Of a stretch of DNA of 64,000 bases, positions 26,065-33,743 are shown in pieces. Position 1 is the stretch's first letter; each line of letters begins with the position of its first letter. Source of the stretch: Clostridium_AD frigoriphilum (GTDB taxonomy: Bacteria > Bacillota > Clostridia > Clostridiales > Clostridiaceae). Position numbers and translations under genes: made by a program. The stretch lies in contig NZ_JAZHFS010000004.1 in assembly GCF_036541405.1 (NCBI RefSeq), forward strand, positions 1 to 64,000. The letters are read 5' to 3'. The notes beneath the pieces were generated by a model, which was not told where the DNA came from, ran no database searches, and was given only the letters and a program-made list of their open reading frames with translations.

Positions 26065-26910
26065 CTAAGCTTTATTTTGACTTCCAAATATCAACATATG
26101 TCTCTTTACATTAAGATATGCCCCTTCTATTTCTGCCTGATGCAATTCAAAGTAATCAACCTTTTGGGACTGTTCATATAATCTTCTAACATTTTCTTCA
26201 ACTGATGCAAATGTTGCAGTTGCTATGTTTATTTTTCTAATTCCAAGACTTATACATTTCCTAAAGTCATCCTCACTTATTCCTGTCCCCCCGTGGAGTA
26301 CTAATGGAACCTCTACACTTTTATTTATTTTATCTAATATATCAAAATTTAATTCTGGTTTTTCTAAGTATACTCCATGAGCATTCCCTATTGCTACTGC
26401 TAATGCATCAACACTCGTTTGCGCATAAAACTCCTTTGCTTCATTTACCCCAGTACATAACGCTGATAAATTTTCTGAGCCATCTTCACTACCGCCAACA
26501 CGCCCTATTTCAGCTTCTACGTCTGCATTGTATTTTTTTGCCTCAGAAATAACTTCCTTTGTTAACTTCATATTTTCTTTAAGTGTATGTTTTGAACCAT
26601 CTATCATAACTGAAGTAAATCCAATCTCAAGAGCTTCCTTTATTCTTTCTATTGTAATTCCATGGTCTAAGTGTACAGATACTGGAACTTTTGCATTTTT
26701 TGCTGCTGCAATCATCATCGGTCCTATTAAACATAATGGTGTATGATTTAATCTTACTTCCGCTATTTGAAGTATCATTGGTGATTTTAATTCTTCACCA
26801 GCTTTTATAGCCCCCATTATCATCTCCATATTTGCTATACTAAAAGATCCAACTGCATATTTTCCTTTTTCTGCTCTACTCAATAAATCTTTCATACCTA
26901 CTAATGACAT
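26065..26910 (-). CDS. iolJ: Class II aldolase, 6-phospho-5-dehydro-2-deoxygluconate aldolase
   Basis: 281 residues, fructose-bisphosphate aldolase class II fold. Zinc ligands and active-site segments are visible: HLDHG (about 80-84), MIDGSKH, EAEIGRVGG, IGNAHGVY and VLHGGTGISEDD. In iol clusters this enzyme cleaves 2-deoxy-5-keto-gluconate 6-phosphate to dihydroxyacetone phosphate and malonate semialdehyde. It is the first gene of the operon, behind promoter 27113-27142 and a leader of roughly 200 bases. A housekeeping FBP aldolase role is possible but unlikely given the operon. Confidence 0.9.
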   Translation of the reverse strand: MSLVGMKDLLSRAEKGKYAVGSFSIANMEMIMGAIKAGEELKSPMILQIAEVRLNHTPLCLIGPMMIAAAKNAKVPVSVHLDHGITIERIKEALEIGFTSVMIDGSKHTLKENMKLTKEVISEAKKYNADVEAEIGRVGGSEDGSENLSALCTGVNEAKEFYAQTSVDALAVAIGNAHGVYLEKPELNFDILDKINKSVEVPLVLHGGTGISEDDFRKCISLGIRKINIATATFASVEENVRRLYEQSQKVDYFELHQAEIEGAYLNVKRHMLIFGSQNKA

Positions 26911-26981
26911 TTATTCCACCCCTTTCATAATGATTCATATAATTATAACAATTCCCTTTAAATTCGATTTTGCCAAACAAT

Positions 26982-27044
26982 CATTATTTATATGTATTCG
27001 TTATCATTGCCCCTGCAAATTTCCCCACATTATTTATATGTATT
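26982..27044 (-). repeat. Two 17-bp direct repeats in the iolJ leader
   Basis: CATTATTTATATGTATT (plus strand) occurs exactly at 26982-26998 and 27028-27044, a 46-base period. Both lie within the small frame 26984-27067 or at its end, downstream of the iolJ promoter. Could be remnants of duplication or binding sites. Confidence 0.55.
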
Positions 27045-27067
27045 GGTTTTAAAATCAAGTTGCTCAT
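26984..27067 (-). CDS. Possible 27-residue leader peptide upstream of iolJ
   Basis: ATG at 27067 follows AGGAGG by 6-7 bases, a very strong ribosome site, and runs 27 codons to TAA. It begins MSNLILKPIHINNVGKFAG. It lies between the iolJ promoter and iolJ on the same transcript. The opening words resemble the start of old-yellow-enzyme-family proteins, so it may be a truncated relic rather than a functional leader. The ribosome site makes translation likely either way. Confidence 0.45.
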   Translation of the reverse strand: MSNLILKPIHINNVGKFAGAMITNTYK

Positions 27068-27112
27068 TTTTCAACCTCCTATGTTGTTATTTTATTGTTA
27101 CTTATTGATTAT

Positions 27113-27142
27113 ATTATACATAACTTAACCAACACTTGTCAA
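27113..27142 (-). promoter_or_regulatory. Promoter of iolJCBDGE operon (iol-type element)
   Basis: Minus strand TTGACA (27142-27137), 18-base spacer, TATAAT (27118-27113), identical over all 30 bp to the adh promoter at 16209-16238. The sequence just downstream also resembles the leader of the EIIA-like gene. This is the key link between inositol cleavage and the C3 genes. Confidence 0.88.
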
Positions 27143-27227
27143 TACTAATTGGCTATTTTTTTGTTTATTTATTAAATTATTGAGTATCTTATAGTCAAAT
27201 TTAGAATTTGAATCTAAAAAATGCGTG

Positions 27228-27266
27228 GTCACAGTGGTAAAAGTAGAAGTGCTATATACACCTTAA
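27228..27266 (+). pseudogene. Relic of the C-terminus of the 10.5-kb unknown membrane protein
   Basis: The last eleven codons (27234-27266, V-V-K-V-E-V-L-Y-T-P-stop) match the end of the gene at 10509-11159 at 30 of 33 bases, and similarity continues past the stop (ATATAAAAGCTG). Nothing upstream is recognisable. A second copy has been almost wholly deleted here. Confidence 0.7.
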
Positions 27267-27267
27267 A

Positions 27268-27307
27268 CATATAAAAGCTGGTGAATTAATTCACCAGCTT
27301 TTATATG
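27268..27307. terminator. 40-bp perfect palindrome, bidirectional terminator
   Basis: An uninterrupted 40-bp palindrome (20-bp arms, effective loop AATT) followed by T-rich sequence on both strands. It closes the minus-strand DUF3006 gene and the relic on the plus strand. Confidence 0.8.
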
Positions 27308-27323
27308 TTCAAATTAATAATAT

Positions 27324-27536
27324 CTATTCCCACAATCCTTTTGTTAATTTTTCAATTTCGTTAAGCCTCTTTTTAGTTTTCTCTATATCAATAATAATCA
27401 CATCATTATCAATACTTAGTACATCCCCCTCTTTAGCTATACTAGGAATTTTAGATTTTTTAATATCTATCATAGTCCTATCTTCTTTTTCACACACAGC
27501 ATAATTCCCTTCAAATCTATCAATTATTACATTCAC
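27324..27536 (-). CDS. DUF3006 protein
   Basis: 70 residues; it begins with GTG directly after the TAA of the upstream gene. The MNVIIDRFEGNYAVCE opening, with a later short basic stretch and KGLWE ending, is the DUF3006 pattern. In clostridia and bacilli such proteins are regularly encoded next to a ComEC-like metallo-beta-lactamase-fold protein, as here. It is soluble and small; molecular role unknown. The abutting stop and start imply translational coupling. Confidence 0.85.
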   Translation of the reverse strand: MNVIIDRFEGNYAVCEKEDRTMIDIKKSKIPSIAKEGDVLSIDNDVIIIDIEKTKKRLNEIEKLTKGLWE

Positions 27537-28775
27537 TTAATTACCTCCTGCACATATATTACAAGGATCATTATGTGAAGAACTTAGTGCTTCACCTAAC
27601 GTTCCACTTAATATAGTCTTACTTCTTGCGAGTGTTCTACAATTTTTATCATAATGATATGATTTCCCTGATGGAGTATAATATACAACTTTACTATTAT
27701 TTGATGATTTAGGCAATTTTGTCGCAACTGTTTTAACTGTCAAGGTTACGCTACTTGAAGAACTTTTACTATAAGAACTTGAACCTGATCCTAGAAAAGA
27801 ATAACTACCTGGTTTAGTATTAAAGGTTATATTTTTACCATCCGATGTTGCAACTATTGTTCCACTTTCATCAGTCCTATAGACCTTAACACCTTTCGCC
27901 TTCAATTTATCCATTGTTGATTTGTGAGGGTGGCCATAACTATTGTCTTTACCTACTGAAATAATCGCATACTTAGGATTTACTTTATCTAAGAATGATT
28001 GCGTAGTTGATGAGCTCGAACCATGATGTCCAACCTTAAGCACATCAGCACTTATATCAAAGCCTTTAGATAACATTTCATTCTCAGATGCTCCCTCCGC
28101 ATCCCCGTCAAAAATAAAGCTATTATTGCCAAAGGTTAATCTTATTACAATTGAAAAATTATTTAAATCTTCATAACCAGTACTGTTGGGTGCTAAAATT
28201 GTAGCTGTTGCACCCCCTACTTTAAAAGTTTCCCCAACTGTAGGTGCAGTTACTTTCATTCCCTTAGCTTTAATGGCACTTACCACATCTAAAAAAGTCT
28301 TAGTATTTGATGTAACCTTTGGCATATAAATTTTACCTATTTGAAAACTATTTATTACATAGTCAAGTCCTCCAATGTGGTCCTCATGTGGATGAGTCCC
28401 TACAATATAATCAAGTTTCGTAATACCTTGCTTTGTTATATAATTTTTAACAGTACTTGAGTCTTCATTATTACCTGCATCTATTAGCATTGAGCTTGTT
28501 CCTTGCTCTATCAAGATGCTATCAGCTTGTCCTACATCTATATATGAAACCCTTAAATTACCATTAACAGCCTTTTTATCGTTAATCGCCTTACTATTAA
28601 CTAAGCTTATATTTTTAGTAGGTTGAAGCTGTTTCTCAGTTGTATTTTGCTTTGACGATACTTTACTTGATAAAGTTGTTTTTGTAACATTTTCAGATAT
28701 ATTTGAGCAACCAGTCAAGCTGAAAATAAGTATTACCCCCAAAATAGAAGTCAGATATTTTTTAATATTTCTCAT
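27537..28775 (-). CDS. ComEC-like metallo-beta-lactamase-fold lipoprotein
   Basis: 412 residues. Lipoprotein signal ending in SLTGC (Cys about 23), then a metallo-hydrolase domain (about 70-310) with YIDVGQADSILI, the metal motif THPHEDHIGG, DGDAEGAS and VGHHGSSSS, the pattern of the C-terminal hydrolase domain of ComEC/Rec2. The C-terminus has a small Cys/His domain (YHYDKNCRTLARSK and DPCNICAGG) seen in similar secreted proteins and possibly metal-binding. An extracellular nuclease or phosphodiesterase is the likely activity but is not proven for this family. Confidence 0.85.
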   Translation of the reverse strand: MRNIKKYLTSILGVILIFSLTGCSNISENVTKTTLSSKVSSKQNTTEKQLQPTKNISLVNSKAINDKKAVNGNLRVSYIDVGQADSILIEQGTSSMLIDAGNNEDSSTVKNYITKQGITKLDYIVGTHPHEDHIGGLDYVINSFQIGKIYMPKVTSNTKTFLDVVSAIKAKGMKVTAPTVGETFKVGGATATILAPNSTGYEDLNNFSIVIRLTFGNNSFIFDGDAEGASENEMLSKGFDISADVLKVGHHGSSSSTTQSFLDKVNPKYAIISVGKDNSYGHPHKSTMDKLKAKGVKVYRTDESGTIVATSDGKNITFNTKPGSYSFLGSGSSSYSKSSSSSVTLTVKTVATKLPKSSNNSKVVYYTPSGKSYHYDKNCRTLARSKTILSGTLGEALSSSHNDPCNICAGGN

Positions 28776-29086
28776 TTTAATCCCCTTGTAATATATTTTT
28801 TACTTTTGTTCTAAAATAAAATAATCATATATATAATTATATTCGAGCAATTACATAACTGCTAATACATATTTATATGGCGTTTAAAATGCTCTACCTA
28901 AAATGAAAATATTCCACTGTCATTATTCAACAAATATCTGCAAATATCCTTTAATTTTTGTATAAATAATAAAACTACCGGATACTACTCCTGAAGTTAT
29001 ATAAAAATCATACAAATAAAATGAATAAAATTTGTAGAATAGTCAATAATTTAAATATACCAACTTTATTGTTATATGTATAAAAG
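28776..29086. other. AT-rich intergenic region
   Basis: Upstream of the ComEC-like gene. It must hold that gene's minus-strand promoter. No open frame with a ribosome site was found on either strand, but the next feature is an orphan hairpin that could end a plus-strand small RNA. Confidence 0.35.
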
Positions 29087-29118
29087 ATACTGCATTGGGT
29101 CCCCCCCAAATGCAGTAT
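29087..29118 (+). terminator. Orphan hairpin with C/G-rich top
   Basis: Arms 29087-29099 and 29105-29118 pair with one bulged base; TTTTGCTTTTA follows on the plus strand. No plus-strand gene precedes it, so it may end a small non-coding transcript, or simply be a second terminator for the minus-strand gene at 29249. Confidence 0.45.
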
Positions 29119-29183
29119 TTTGCTTTTATATTTTCTAAATCTTTACATAATGCTAACAGATTTAAACAGTGGTAAAATAACAA

Positions 29184-29230
29184 TAGAAGAAAAGTTATGC
29201 CCTTATTAACTTGGCATAACTTTTCTTCTA
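29184..29230. terminator. Perfect 18-bp hairpin after the unknown gene at 29.2 kb
   Basis: Exact arms 29184-29201 and 29213-29230 with an 11-base loop, twenty bases beyond the minus-strand stop. Confidence 0.8.
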
Positions 29231-29248
29231 TATATAATAATCTATACT

Positions 29249-30109
29249 CTATTCTAAAAAAAAGTCTTTTAATAAATATATATCGTCTCTTACAAAAATC
29301 AGCATACCCTTTCCAAAGAAGTCATAGGCTTCAAAAGGTGCATTCCTAAATGGTAGATCAATTTCTTCCACCACTTTTTTTAGTTTTTTTGAGTATTTAA
29401 ATAATATTGAATTTTGGTGATTTCTCTTTGCTGGTGTACCAAAAAAGTGTATGCTTTGATCTGTTTCCATAATAAAGTCACATTTATTAAAAAAGTATCC
29501 TTCTTTAAATAATTTTTGATTATTGATCTTAATAATATTATCTTTGATATTAAACTTTAATTTATATTCAGCATTATTATGAATCTTTTCTTTAAATGAT
29601 TTTACAAATTCAGGATAGATTTCATTTGGTGTTTTGTTTTTTTTTATTCTTCTTTCTCCTATATATGAATAAGACCCATCATCCAAATCAACTTTAAAAT
29701 CATCAGCATATACGCAATTTTCATCATCGCATACCTTTTTTATACTTCTAATCATGTTAATATCCGGTTCTTTTTTTCTTAAATTAAGCTTAGATTCATA
29801 TTTGTCATAGAAATGTTTCCATATATAATTTCCTGTCTTCATGTCAATGCAAGCTATTCCACAGTTATACTCCCCCTCTATACCAAAATCAAGAGTTCTA
29901 TTTGTCAAAATCACTTGTTTTTCTTTTATATATATAGCTCTTGAAAAATAATGTTCCCACTTAGTATTCCAAATCAAATTTCCTCCATTATCTATCAGAA
30001 CCCCACCGTTTGCTAATAGATATTCATCGTTTATATTTAATAAATGCTTTTGGCCCAATATTGTTGGACAATCTTTAGAAACAACCTTCTTATACTCAAT
30101 CTCACTCAT
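29249..30109 (-). CDS. Unknown cytosolic protein, PQQ-like repeats possible
   Basis: 286 residues behind AAAAGGAG. No signal peptide or membrane segment. Segments such as GGNLIWNTKWEHYF and GIACIDMKTGNYIWKHFYDK resemble the blades of PQQ-like beta-propellers, in which a short Trp-containing strand repeats. The middle is Lys-rich. No catalytic motif, and I recognise no named family. It stands alone with its own terminator and is divergent from padC. Confidence 0.6.
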   Translation of the reverse strand: MSEIEYKKVVSKDCPTILGQKHLLNINDEYLLANGGVLIDNGGNLIWNTKWEHYFSRAIYIKEKQVILTNRTLDFGIEGEYNCGIACIDMKTGNYIWKHFYDKYESKLNLRKKEPDINMIRSIKKVCDDENCVYADDFKVDLDDGSYSYIGERRIKKNKTPNEIYPEFVKSFKEKIHNNAEYKLKFNIKDNIIKINNQKLFKEGYFFNKCDFIMETDQSIHFFGTPAKRNHQNSILFKYSKKLKKVVEEIDLPFRNAPFEAYDFFGKGMLIFVRDDIYLLKDFFLE

Positions 30110-30221
30110 TATTATAGTTCTCCTTTTTGCTCTATTAATAATATGTTTAATCTTCTATACTATTCGTTTATTTCTACATTTAATAAAAATATTCTTTCTT
30201 TTTTTAAGTTTCTAAATATAT
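30110..30221. other. Divergent intergenic region before the padC promoter
   Basis: AT-rich. Contains the ribosome site of the minus-strand gene and presumably its promoter; no further gene is seen. Confidence 0.35.
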
Positions 30222-30251
30222 TTGACTTATTATACAATAAAGCGCTATAAT
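30222..30251 (+). promoter_or_regulatory. padC promoter
   Basis: TTGACT at 30222-30227, 18-base spacer, TATAAT at 30246-30251. The PadR-type operator begins at the next base, covering the start of transcription; the leader to the padC ATG is about 165 bases. Confidence 0.75.
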
Positions 30252-30279
30252 ATAAACATGTCAATGCTTACATGTTTAT
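30252..30279 (+). promoter_or_regulatory. PadR-type operator
   Basis: Perfect inverted repeat, 10-bp arms (ATAAACATGT / ACATGTTTAT) with an 8-base spacer. It contains ATGT-N8-ACAT, the half-site arrangement described for PadR repressors of phenolic acid decarboxylase genes. No padR gene is in the window. Confidence 0.75.
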
Positions 30280-30421
30280 GACGACATTTTATTACCTTAA
30301 ATTTATATCTATTGTTTTATAAATTTAAGATTAATTTATAAAAATGCTGATTGTGTAATGTATATATTTATCTCTTTATAGTGAATTGGAATAAAAAATT
30401 AATTGAAAGAAGGAATCTAAA

Positions 30422-30910
30422 ATGAAAAAATTTGTAGGAAGTCATATGATTTATACTTATGAAAATGGTTGGGAATACGAAATTTATATTAAAAATGATC
30501 ATACAATTGATTATCGTATTCATAGTGGTATGGTTGCAGGTCGTTGGGTTCGTGACCAAGAAGTTGATATTGTAAAACTAATAGAAAGTGTTTATAAAGT
30601 TTCGTGGACAGAACCAACTGGAACAGACGTTTCTTTAAACTTTATGCCAACTGAGAAAAGGATGCATGGCGTTATCTTTTTCCCAAAATGGGTTCATGAA
30701 CACCCAGAAATTACGGTTTGCTATCAAAATGATTATATTGATTTAATGAAGGAATCACGTGAAAAATATGATACTTATCCCAAATATGTTGTCCCAGAAT
30801 TCGCTGATATAACATTTTTAGAGAACTCTGGTGTTAATAATCAAAAAACAATATCCATAGCACCTTATAAAGGAATGACAGATGACATTCGCGCTGGAAA
30901 ATTAAAATAA
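30422..30910 (+). CDS. padC: Phenolic acid decarboxylase
   Basis: 162 residues, the family length. The four residues considered catalytic in the Bacillus enzyme are at the same numbers: Y11, Y13, R41, E64. It decarboxylates p-coumaric, ferulic or caffeic acid to the vinylphenol without cofactor, a detoxification step in the cytosol. Single gene with its own promoter, PadR-type operator and terminator. Five of its six arginines use CGN codons, unlike for example the iolW-like gene (all AGA/AGG), which suggests acquisition from a lactic-acid-bacterium or Bacillus-like source. Confidence 0.93.
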   Translation: MKKFVGSHMIYTYENGWEYEIYIKNDHTIDYRIHSGMVAGRWVRDQEVDIVKLIESVYKVSWTEPTGTDVSLNFMPTEKRMHGVIFFPKWVHEHPEITVCYQNDYIDLMKESREKYDTYPKYVVPEFADITFLENSGVNNQKTISIAPYKGMTDDIRAGKLK

Positions 30911-30925
30911 TCTATTCTTTAGGCA

Positions 30926-30958
30926 AAAAAAACACAGGCATTTCACCTGTGTTTTTTT
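30926..30958 (+). terminator. padC terminator
   Basis: 13-bp perfect stem (30926-30938 with 30946-30958) including the A and T tracts, 7-base loop; textbook intrinsic terminator 15 bases past the padC stop. Confidence 0.88.
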
Positions 30959-30994
30959 AATCACTTCAAAGTAATATCAATTACATAATTTTAT

Positions 30995-32575
30995 CTAGTA
31001 TATAACTTTCCAATTATCATTAACGGTTGCTTTAATTGTTTTTCTCCTTAGTATATAATTTGCAATTAGTTCAGCCATATCTGTTGGTATATCTTTAAGG
31101 ATTGGTTTACCCCTAAACAATAAATAATTACCACCGCCACCTGCTCTGTAATTATTCATTACTACATCATATTCCCCTTCCATATTAATAGGAGAGTTTT
31201 TATAATTAATTTTCGTAATTCTAAAGTTTATAGGTTTTGTTATATCTATAACATAATCTATGCCTTCCCACATATCATAATTATAATGTTGAAGTTTAAG
31301 ATAATTACCATTCTTTGCTAACCCTACCTCGCCATCAACTAAACCAAAATATTCTGCAGTTCTCTCGAGAGCCGCTTTTATGTCAGAACCTTTTATCCTA
31401 ATTACCTTTAATGTATTCGGATATTTGTAATTTGATATTATATCTCTCATCGTAACCTTATAATTAAAACCCTTACATTTATTATCAAAGATAGCTGTGT
31501 TTGATATATCAACCTTTGCTGCATCCATCTGAACATTATTTATAAACTCAACAAAAGCATTATCTTTAAGCCTTGCCTTTAGTGGATCTTTTATAAGCAT
31601 GTCTCCTTCTACATGTCCAATTGGAATATCAAGCCAAGCTTGCGTTTCTGTTTCTATTGGGCATGTAGCATTCAAAATTCTCTTGTCAACATCTAAAGCA
31701 TTTGCATCAATAACTTTAGACACTTTGCTTCGCACCGACCATTTTCCAGATATTTTGACTAAGTCCATAGTTACTTTGCCAATACAATTACCATTGTAAC
31801 CTGGTTGCACAACTAAAACACCATTTACCAATAAATTTTCTATAACTCTATGTTGATGGCCAGTTAGAAGCACATCCATATTACTCACTTTAGTACATAA
31901 CTCATAACCTTGATTTTCTCCTGTGAGTTTTTCAGAAGGTTCGCCCGTTTCTAAATCTCTTTCAAACCCGCCATGATAGGATACTATATTTATGTCCGTA
32001 GCTTCTTTATCTTTCATTATATGGAGCCAATAACTTGCACTCTTTACTACATCTTTAAAATCTAAGTCCTTAATTGTATCTTCACTTTCCCAGTTAGGAA
32101 TATACTTAGTTGTTAGCCCTAAAATACCTACCTTTAAACCATTATCAAAAGTTTTAACAATGTAAGGTTTATTAATAAAACTTTCCCCTGTAATTTTATT
32201 TGTAATATTAGCGCATAACCATGGAAAATTCGAAGTTTTTATAGCATTATCCAAATAAGCCCTTCCATAATTAAATTCATGATTGCCAATTACCGCAGCA
32301 TCATATCCCATAATGTTCATGACCTCAATCATTGGATTTGGCCTACTATTATTAATTTTAGCATGAAAATATGTAAGAGCTGTACCTTGAACCATATCTC
32401 CATTATCTATAAGTAAGGTAGCCTGGTTTATTTCTCTTTCCCCTGCAATTATAGTGGACAAAGCTGCAAGACCACAGTTTGCATAGGAGTTGTCCGAATA
32501 ATTTATAGGTAAGACTGTTCCATGAACATCACTAGTTTCTAATATTGTTAGTCTAAAATTTTCATTAATACACAT
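30995..32575 (-). CDS. 5'-nucleotidase / cyclic phosphodiesterase family protein
   Basis: 526 residues from ATG 32575 (GGAGAG six bases upstream); the frame opens 17 codons earlier but without a signal. N-terminal calcineurin-like metallophosphatase domain with ETSDVHG, DNGDMVQG, GNHEFNYG and GHQH metal-ligand motifs, then a 5'-nucleotidase C-terminal domain with NNYRAGGGGNY. Relatives are UshA and CpdB, usually secreted; this copy has no signal peptide from the chosen start, so it is probably cytosolic like some Firmicute homologues. Substrate (nucleotide or 2',3'-cyclic nucleotide) cannot be fixed. Confidence 0.85.
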   Translation of the reverse strand: MCINENFRLTILETSDVHGTVLPINYSDNSYANCGLAALSTIIAGEREINQATLLIDNGDMVQGTALTYFHAKINNSRPNPMIEVMNIMGYDAAVIGNHEFNYGRAYLDNAIKTSNFPWLCANITNKITGESFINKPYIVKTFDNGLKVGILGLTTKYIPNWESEDTIKDLDFKDVVKSASYWLHIMKDKEATDINIVSYHGGFERDLETGEPSEKLTGENQGYELCTKVSNMDVLLTGHQHRVIENLLVNGVLVVQPGYNGNCIGKVTMDLVKISGKWSVRSKVSKVIDANALDVDKRILNATCPIETETQAWLDIPIGHVEGDMLIKDPLKARLKDNAFVEFINNVQMDAAKVDISNTAIFDNKCKGFNYKVTMRDIISNYKYPNTLKVIRIKGSDIKAALERTAEYFGLVDGEVGLAKNGNYLKLQHYNYDMWEGIDYVIDITKPINFRITKINYKNSPINMEGEYDVVMNNYRAGGGGNYLLFRGKPILKDIPTDMAELIANYILRRKTIKATVNDNWKVIY

Positions 32576-32666
32576 ATTAAACTCTCCAATCAAAAGATAA
32601 ATAATTCTAATAACTAATTTTATCATAAAACAAGTCTATATGATAATAAATTTGATTTCCTCCTCT

Positions 32667-33716
32667 CTAAGGTTCAATTGTGTACATAGCCACTTCATCA
32701 ACTTCACGGTTTGTAGCTATAATAATATCTTTATGATCTTTTACATAATGATATACATTAGCTGGTCCACACCCTGTATCAATGTTTTCGCATTGTATCT
32801 TTCCTTTTTCAATATTATACGTAAGTGCAAATAGGGATTTTCCACCTTGTCTATGTCCAACTACAATAGAAGGCTTTCCACATAAATTTCCTCCATAAAG
32901 GGCATGGGTAAATTCTACCGGCTCATGATGTGCATACATTTCCGTGTAAGTTCCTTCTATCTTCTTATATATTCGTACAGTTTCTCCATGAAAAGGTGCA
33001 AGTACAGCCAATTCCATTTCCCCATCACTGTCAATATCCACTAGAACCGCATCACTTGAAGGAGTATTTATTAGTTGCTTAATTTCCCATTCCACCCCTT
33101 CTACCTCTGGAGGTACAAACTGAAAAACTCCAATTTCACAGGAAATTACAGCAGTCTCTACTCCCGCTTCCATCACTTTATAATATCCGTGATTCTTTAG
33201 CATACCATCCTTTATTACCTTTAGCTCAAGCTGAAACTCCTCATTAAATTTGCTTAAATCATTAGGAAGCTTAGCTGCATATACCTTTCCAGGGCTTGAC
33301 CAGTCATCTTTATATTCATGACCTGATTTTAAAGTACATGCTATTAGATATATATTACCGTTTCGCTTGATTAAGTCGAATCTGTGGACATGAGGAAGTT
33401 TTACTAAAGTTTTAACATTCCATCGCCCGTCCGTGCCAGGTGTTACTATTACAATTTTCGCTTCTTTTGAATCATTCGGTGAATAAAACTTATGCGTTGC
33501 CAAAAACTGTCCATTAGTTCCTGGCACCTGAACCATACTCATAACGCCACCAGGTTCATTCCATACTGTTTCAATTTCATTTCCTTCTAAATCAAAAAGT
33601 ATACAACGATCAACTTTTTCAGCTGCTACTAAAAAACAGTTTGTACCCTTATATTTTAAGGGAGCTACTGAATAACATTTTGTTAAATTTGCAATGACCT
33701 TTTTATTAATTTTCAT
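32667..33716 (-). CDS. Unknown beta-propeller-like protein in the ula operon
   Basis: 349 residues from ATG 33716, with GAGGTG six bases upstream; a GTG at 33725 is less well spaced. Cytosolic, no signal peptide. It shows repeats of the type found in FG-GAP/VCBS propellers, for instance DAVLVDIDSDGEMELAVLAPF, a calcium-loop-like pattern. It follows ulaF by 27 bases and thus belongs to the ulaE-ulaF transcript. No decarboxylase motif is visible, so it is not an obvious replacement for the missing ulaD. Role unknown; a lactone- or sugar-acid-related function is only a guess from position. Confidence 0.6.
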   Translation of the reverse strand: MKINKKVIANLTKCYSVAPLKYKGTNCFLVAAEKVDRCILFDLEGNEIETVWNEPGGVMSMVQVPGTNGQFLATHKFYSPNDSKEAKIVIVTPGTDGRWNVKTLVKLPHVHRFDLIKRNGNIYLIACTLKSGHEYKDDWSSPGKVYAAKLPNDLSKFNEEFQLELKVIKDGMLKNHGYYKVMEAGVETAVISCEIGVFQFVPPEVEGVEWEIKQLINTPSSDAVLVDIDSDGEMELAVLAPFHGETVRIYKKIEGTYTEMYAHHEPVEFTHALYGGNLCGKPSIVVGHRQGGKSLFALTYNIEKGKIQCENIDTGCGPANVYHYVKDHKDIIIATNREVDEVAMYTIEP

Positions 33717-33743
33717 ATTTGCCACCTCATCTAAGATATTTTT

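Noticed and set aside
27213..27275. A 17-codon plus-strand frame starting ATGCGTGGTCAC
   Set aside because: No ribosome site; the sequence is better explained as the relic of the 10.5-kb gene's end in another frame.
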